Positions 7,149 to 8,600 of a DNA stretch of 8,600 nt are shown here, in pieces. Each line of letters begins with the position of its first letter. The stretch's first letter is position 1. The stretch spans positions 1-8,600 of the forward strand of contig JAIRNB010000284.1 of the NCBI GenBank assembly GCA_031258265.1, written 5' to 3'. The position numbers and the translations under genes were made by a program. Under the pieces are notes generated by a model, which worked only from the letters and a program-made list of their open reading frames with translations, did not search any database and was not told the DNA's origin. This stretch comes from Treponema sp. GTDB lineage: Bacteria > Spirochaetota > Spirochaetia > Treponematales > Breznakiellaceae.

Positions 7149-8177
7149 TTAACCGTTCAAGTTGTCATATATACTGCGGGTATTATCAAAACCCTTGGCG
7201 TATTCAAAATACTTTCCGGCCCCCAGGGCGACGCAATCCAGGGGGGATTCCGCCAGGATCACCGGCACCCCGGTCTCCTTTCCGATAAGCTTATCCAGGC
7301 CCTTGAGGAGGGATCCTCCCCCGGTCATCACGATACCCCGTTCCACAATATCCGCCGCCAGTTCCGGGGGAGTTTTCCCCAGGGTGGCTTTGATCTCCTC
7401 CACAATTTGGGTAATGGGATCGTGCAAGGCATCCCGCACCTCTACGGAATCTATCTCCAAACGCCGGGGCAGGCCGGTGATATTATCAGTCCCCCTGATT
7501 TCAACCTTCTCAATGGTCTTATCCGGGGAAGCGTTGCCAATTTCAATCTTGAGGCGCTCGGCGGTCTGCTCGCCGATGGTAAGATTGTGGACGCTTCTGA
7601 CATGCTTCATGATGGCTTCGTTGAACTCGTCCCCCCCCAGGCGTATGGCGTTGGTAACCACCATACCCCCCAGGGAAATAACGGAAATTTCCGTGGTTCC
7701 CCCGCCAATGTCGCAGATCATGTGGCCCGCGGGTTCAAAAATCGGGATTCCCGCCCCGATTGCCGCGGCCCGGCTTTCCTCAATGACGATTACCTCCCGG
7801 GCCCCCGCCTTATAGGCGCTTTCCTCCACCGCCCGCCGTTCCACTTCGGTAATACAGGATGGAATACCAATGACCATCCGGGGTTTGATAAAGTGGTACC
7901 GGGGCAGGGCCTTGGAAATGAAAAAACGCATCATTTTTTCGGTGGATTCCAGGTCCGCGATGACTCCGTCCCGGAGGGGCCGGATAGCGATTATATCTTC
8001 CGGGGTTTTCCAAAGCATCCGCTTCGCGTCGGCTCCGACGGCCACAACCTTCTTGGTGCCCCGTTCCACCGCCACAACCGACGGCTCATTGAGTACAATG
8101 CCCTTTCCCCGTATAAAAATAAGGGTATTGCAGGTCCCAAGATCTATGCCAATATCCGAAGAACTTCTTCCAAACAT
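7149..8177 (-). CDS. mreB: MreB, actin-like rod shape-determining protein
   Basis: MreB forms membrane-bound ATP-dependent filaments that guide the wall synthesis machinery. The 342-residue length is normal. Actin-fold signatures are clear: phosphate-1 loop DIGIDLGTCNT (8-18), GIPSCITEVERRAV (104-117), phosphate-2 loop CDIGGGTTEISVISLGG (155-171), and adenosine motif IVMTGGGSLLKGL (282-294). The N-terminus before the phosphate-1 strand is only seven residues, too short for the amphipathic membrane helix of enterobacterial MreB. Membrane contact may rely on the hydrophobic loop near F96-I97. The usual EEPMAAAIG reads EESRAAAIG here (133-141), keeping the paired glutamates but not the proline and methionine. 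The ATG at 8177 follows a GGGGGA ribosome site. It is the first elongasome gene after the 300-base spacer and so probably the first gene of the operon. Confidence 0.98.
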   Translation of the reverse strand: MFGRSSSDIGIDLGTCNTLIFIRGKGIVLNEPSVVAVERGTKKVVAVGADAKRMLWKTPEDIIAIRPLRDGVIADLESTEKMMRFFISKALPRYHFIKPRMVIGIPSCITEVERRAVEESAYKAGAREVIVIEESRAAAIGAGIPIFEPAGHMICDIGGGTTEISVISLGGMVVTNAIRLGGDEFNEAIMKHVRSVHNLTIGEQTAERLKIEIGNASPDKTIEKVEIRGTDNITGLPRRLEIDSVEVRDALHDPITQIVEEIKATLGKTPPELAADIVERGIVMTGGGSLLKGLDKLIGKETGVPVILAESPLDCVALGAGKYFEYAKGFDNTRSIYDNLNG

Positions 8178-8180
8178 AAT

Positions 8181-8186
8181 TCCCCC
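8181..8186 (-). promoter_or_regulatory. Ribosome binding site of mreB
   Basis: GGGGGA on the minus strand is three bases before the ATG at 8177. The spacing is short, but it is the only purine-rich tract near this start. Confidence 0.5.
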
Positions 8187-8192
8187 AAATCT

Positions 8193-8232
8193 ATCTTAGG
8201 CCGAACTTTAACTTTTGTTGCCAGGCTGTCCG
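8193..8232 (-). promoter_or_regulatory. Candidate promoter of the mre operon
   Basis: On the minus strand CGGACA (8232-8227) and TAAAGT (8210-8205) match four of six bases each of the -35 and -10 consensus, with a 16-base spacer. TAAGAT (8198-8193) is another possible -10. The match is weak and chosen mainly because this is the AT-richer part of the only sizeable gap before mreB. A promoter further upstream, or read-through from the TPR gene, is equally possible. Confidence 0.22.
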
Positions 8233-8272
8233 GCGGCCAAAACACACGAAACAAAATTCCAAATCCCGCGGG

Positions 8273-8290
8273 GCCGGCATGGATGCCGGC
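8273..8290. repeat. Short perfect inverted repeat
   Basis: GCCGGCAT (8273-8280) and ATGCCGGC (8283-8290) are perfect reverse complements with two bases between them, giving at least a six-base GCCGGC stem. It is the hairpin closest to mreB in the spacer. Confidence 0.6.
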
Positions 8291-8310
8291 TGTGATAAAC
8301 GCATACGTTT

Positions 8311-8322
8311 TTGCGCGCGCAA
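8311..8322. repeat. 12-base perfect palindrome TTGCGCGCGCAA
   Basis: The sequence equals its own reverse complement with no loop, unlike the neighbouring hairpins. Such a symmetric site fits a dimeric regulator or a DNA-structure element with alternating CG steps. No regulator can be named from it. Confidence 0.5.
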
Positions 8323-8343
8323 GGGATTGGAGGGGCCCGAAGG

Positions 8344-8380
8344 GGCCTCCTCGTCCCGCCTGCGGCGGGACGAGGAGGCC
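8344..8380. repeat. Perfect 17-bp hairpin with 3-base loop
   Basis: The arm at 8344-8360 (GGCCTCCTCGTCCCGCC) is the exact reverse complement of 8364-8380, with loop TGC on the plus strand. This is the strongest secondary structure in the window. No T-run follows on either strand, so it is not a textbook intrinsic terminator. Possible roles are transcript-end protection for the TPR mRNA, attenuation before mreB, or a dispersed REP-like palindrome. Confidence 0.8.
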
Positions 8381-8383
8381 GGA

Positions 8384-8408
8384 GCGGGGCAACGGTAGTT
8401 GCCTCCGC
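8384..8408. repeat. 10-bp hairpin with one bulge
   Basis: GCGG plus GGCAAC (8384-8393) pairs with GTTGCC (8398-8403) and CCGC (8405-8408), with loop GGTA and one bulged T at 8404. It begins four bases after the 17-bp hairpin ends, so the two would stack as a tandem structure. Confidence 0.6.
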
Positions 8409-8412
8409 GGAG

Positions 8413-8444
8413 CCCCGGAAAGCCCGGTCCCGGTAAAGCCGGGG
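8413..8444. repeat. Inverted repeat CCCCGG/CCGGGG
   Basis: CCCCGG (8413-8418) pairs with CCGGGG (8439-8444). The interior contains further CCGG units (CCCGG around 8423-8427 and 8429-8433), so several alternative folds compete. It is the hairpin nearest the TPR stop codon. Confidence 0.45.
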
Positions 8445-8477
8445 ATGCGCCCATAGACATTCGACCTATCTGAGACA

Positions 8478-8600
8478 CTAGCGCGCCTGGAGACGTTGAC
8501 GCGCCTTCCTGTGGGCGGGATCAAGGCGAACAGCCCTCCGCCATTCCGCCCATGCCCTGGCCGTTTCTCCCCGCTCCGCATACAGCTCACCCAGCCGGTA
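8478..8600 (-). CDS. TPR-repeat protein, C-terminal end (partial)
   Basis: The frame is open from the window edge and ends at the TAG at 8480-8478. It encodes 40 residues beginning YRLGELYAERGETARAWAEW and ending in RQRLQAR. The pattern fits one tetratricopeptide repeat: a first helix with LGELYAERG, then a second with A.AEWRRAVRLDP, followed by a basic tail. TPR domains hold proteins together, but the partner and full domain layout lie outside the window. It runs in the same direction as the mre operon, separated from it by 300 bases of hairpin-rich DNA, so it may or may not share its transcript. The TPR reading is by pattern and rests on a single repeat. Confidence 0.7.
   Translation of the reverse strand, partial: YRLGELYAERGETARAWAEWRRAVRLDPAHRKARQRLQAR

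Larger units (their letters stand above)
8178..8477 (-). other. Hairpin-rich spacer upstream of mreB
   Basis: These 300 bases separate the TPR gene from mreB. I see no credible gene. Frames that remain open across it give proline-, arginine- and glycine-rich products typical of GC-rich palindromic DNA. The distal part (about 8273-8444) is a run of GC-rich inverted repeats. The part next to mreB (8178-8260) is AT-richer and is the likely site of the operon promoter and 5' leader. A natural role is to insulate the TPR gene from the cell-shape operon or to act as a leader structure. Confidence 0.65.

Noticed and set aside
8344..8380. Intrinsic terminator of the TPR gene
   Set aside because: The stem is strong enough, but no T-run follows on the minus strand, so it is listed as a repeat rather than a terminator.
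8273..8444. CRISPR-like repeat array
   Set aside because: The units are palindromes of different sequence and spacing, with no repeated identical direct repeat and no regular spacers.
7407..8456. Long plus-strand open frame of about 349 codons
   Set aside because: It runs antisense through mreB into the hairpin spacer. mreB is unmistakable, and the opposite frame stays open only because of its codon use. Its product has no recognisable domain.
8144..8590. Minus-strand open frames covering the spacer (also 8191-8478)
   Set aside because: They overlap the mreB start and/or the TPR end in other frames, translate palindromic GC-rich DNA into P/R/G-rich sequence, and lack family features.

Overview
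The window looks like part of a spirochaete chromosome, most likely a Treponema-like lineage. The basis is the MreB sequence, the gene order, and a moderately GC-rich composition with heavy use of GGG and CCC codons. The assignment is by eye and could not be tested with a search. All genes that I can support lie on the minus strand, so transcription runs from high to low coordinates. Layout in transcription order: the last 40 codons of a TPR-repeat protein (8600-8478); a 300-base non-coding spacer full of GC-rich hairpins (8477-8178), which probably also carries the operon promoter; then mreB, mreC, mreD, mrdA (PBP2), rodA and an 801-residue radical SAM fusion protein, ending at 217. The last 216 bases (216-1) are AT-richer, hold no convincing gene, and contain two palindromes. 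The five middle genes make up the bacterial elongasome (Rod complex). MreB is the actin-like filament, and MreC and MreD are its membrane and periplasmic partners. RodA polymerises glycan strands from lipid II, and PBP2 cross-links them. The cluster is extremely compact: a 5-base gap between mreB and mreC, then overlaps of 8, 1, 4 and 23 bases down to the radical SAM gene. This implies one transcript with coupled translation. The sixth gene does not belong to the known elongasome. It fuses a B12-binding-like/radical SAM protein (TIGR03960-type) to a DUF2344 (TIGR03936-type) domain, with an extra four-cysteine cluster at the junction. Its overlap with rodA makes it the most interesting item here, because its chemistry is unknown to me. 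No CRISPR array, transposase, tRNA or rRNA was seen. The main non-coding signals are a perfect 17-bp hairpin and a string of smaller palindromes upstream of mreB, and a 44-base inverted repeat downstream of the operon that has its T and A tracts in the opposite order to a normal terminator.
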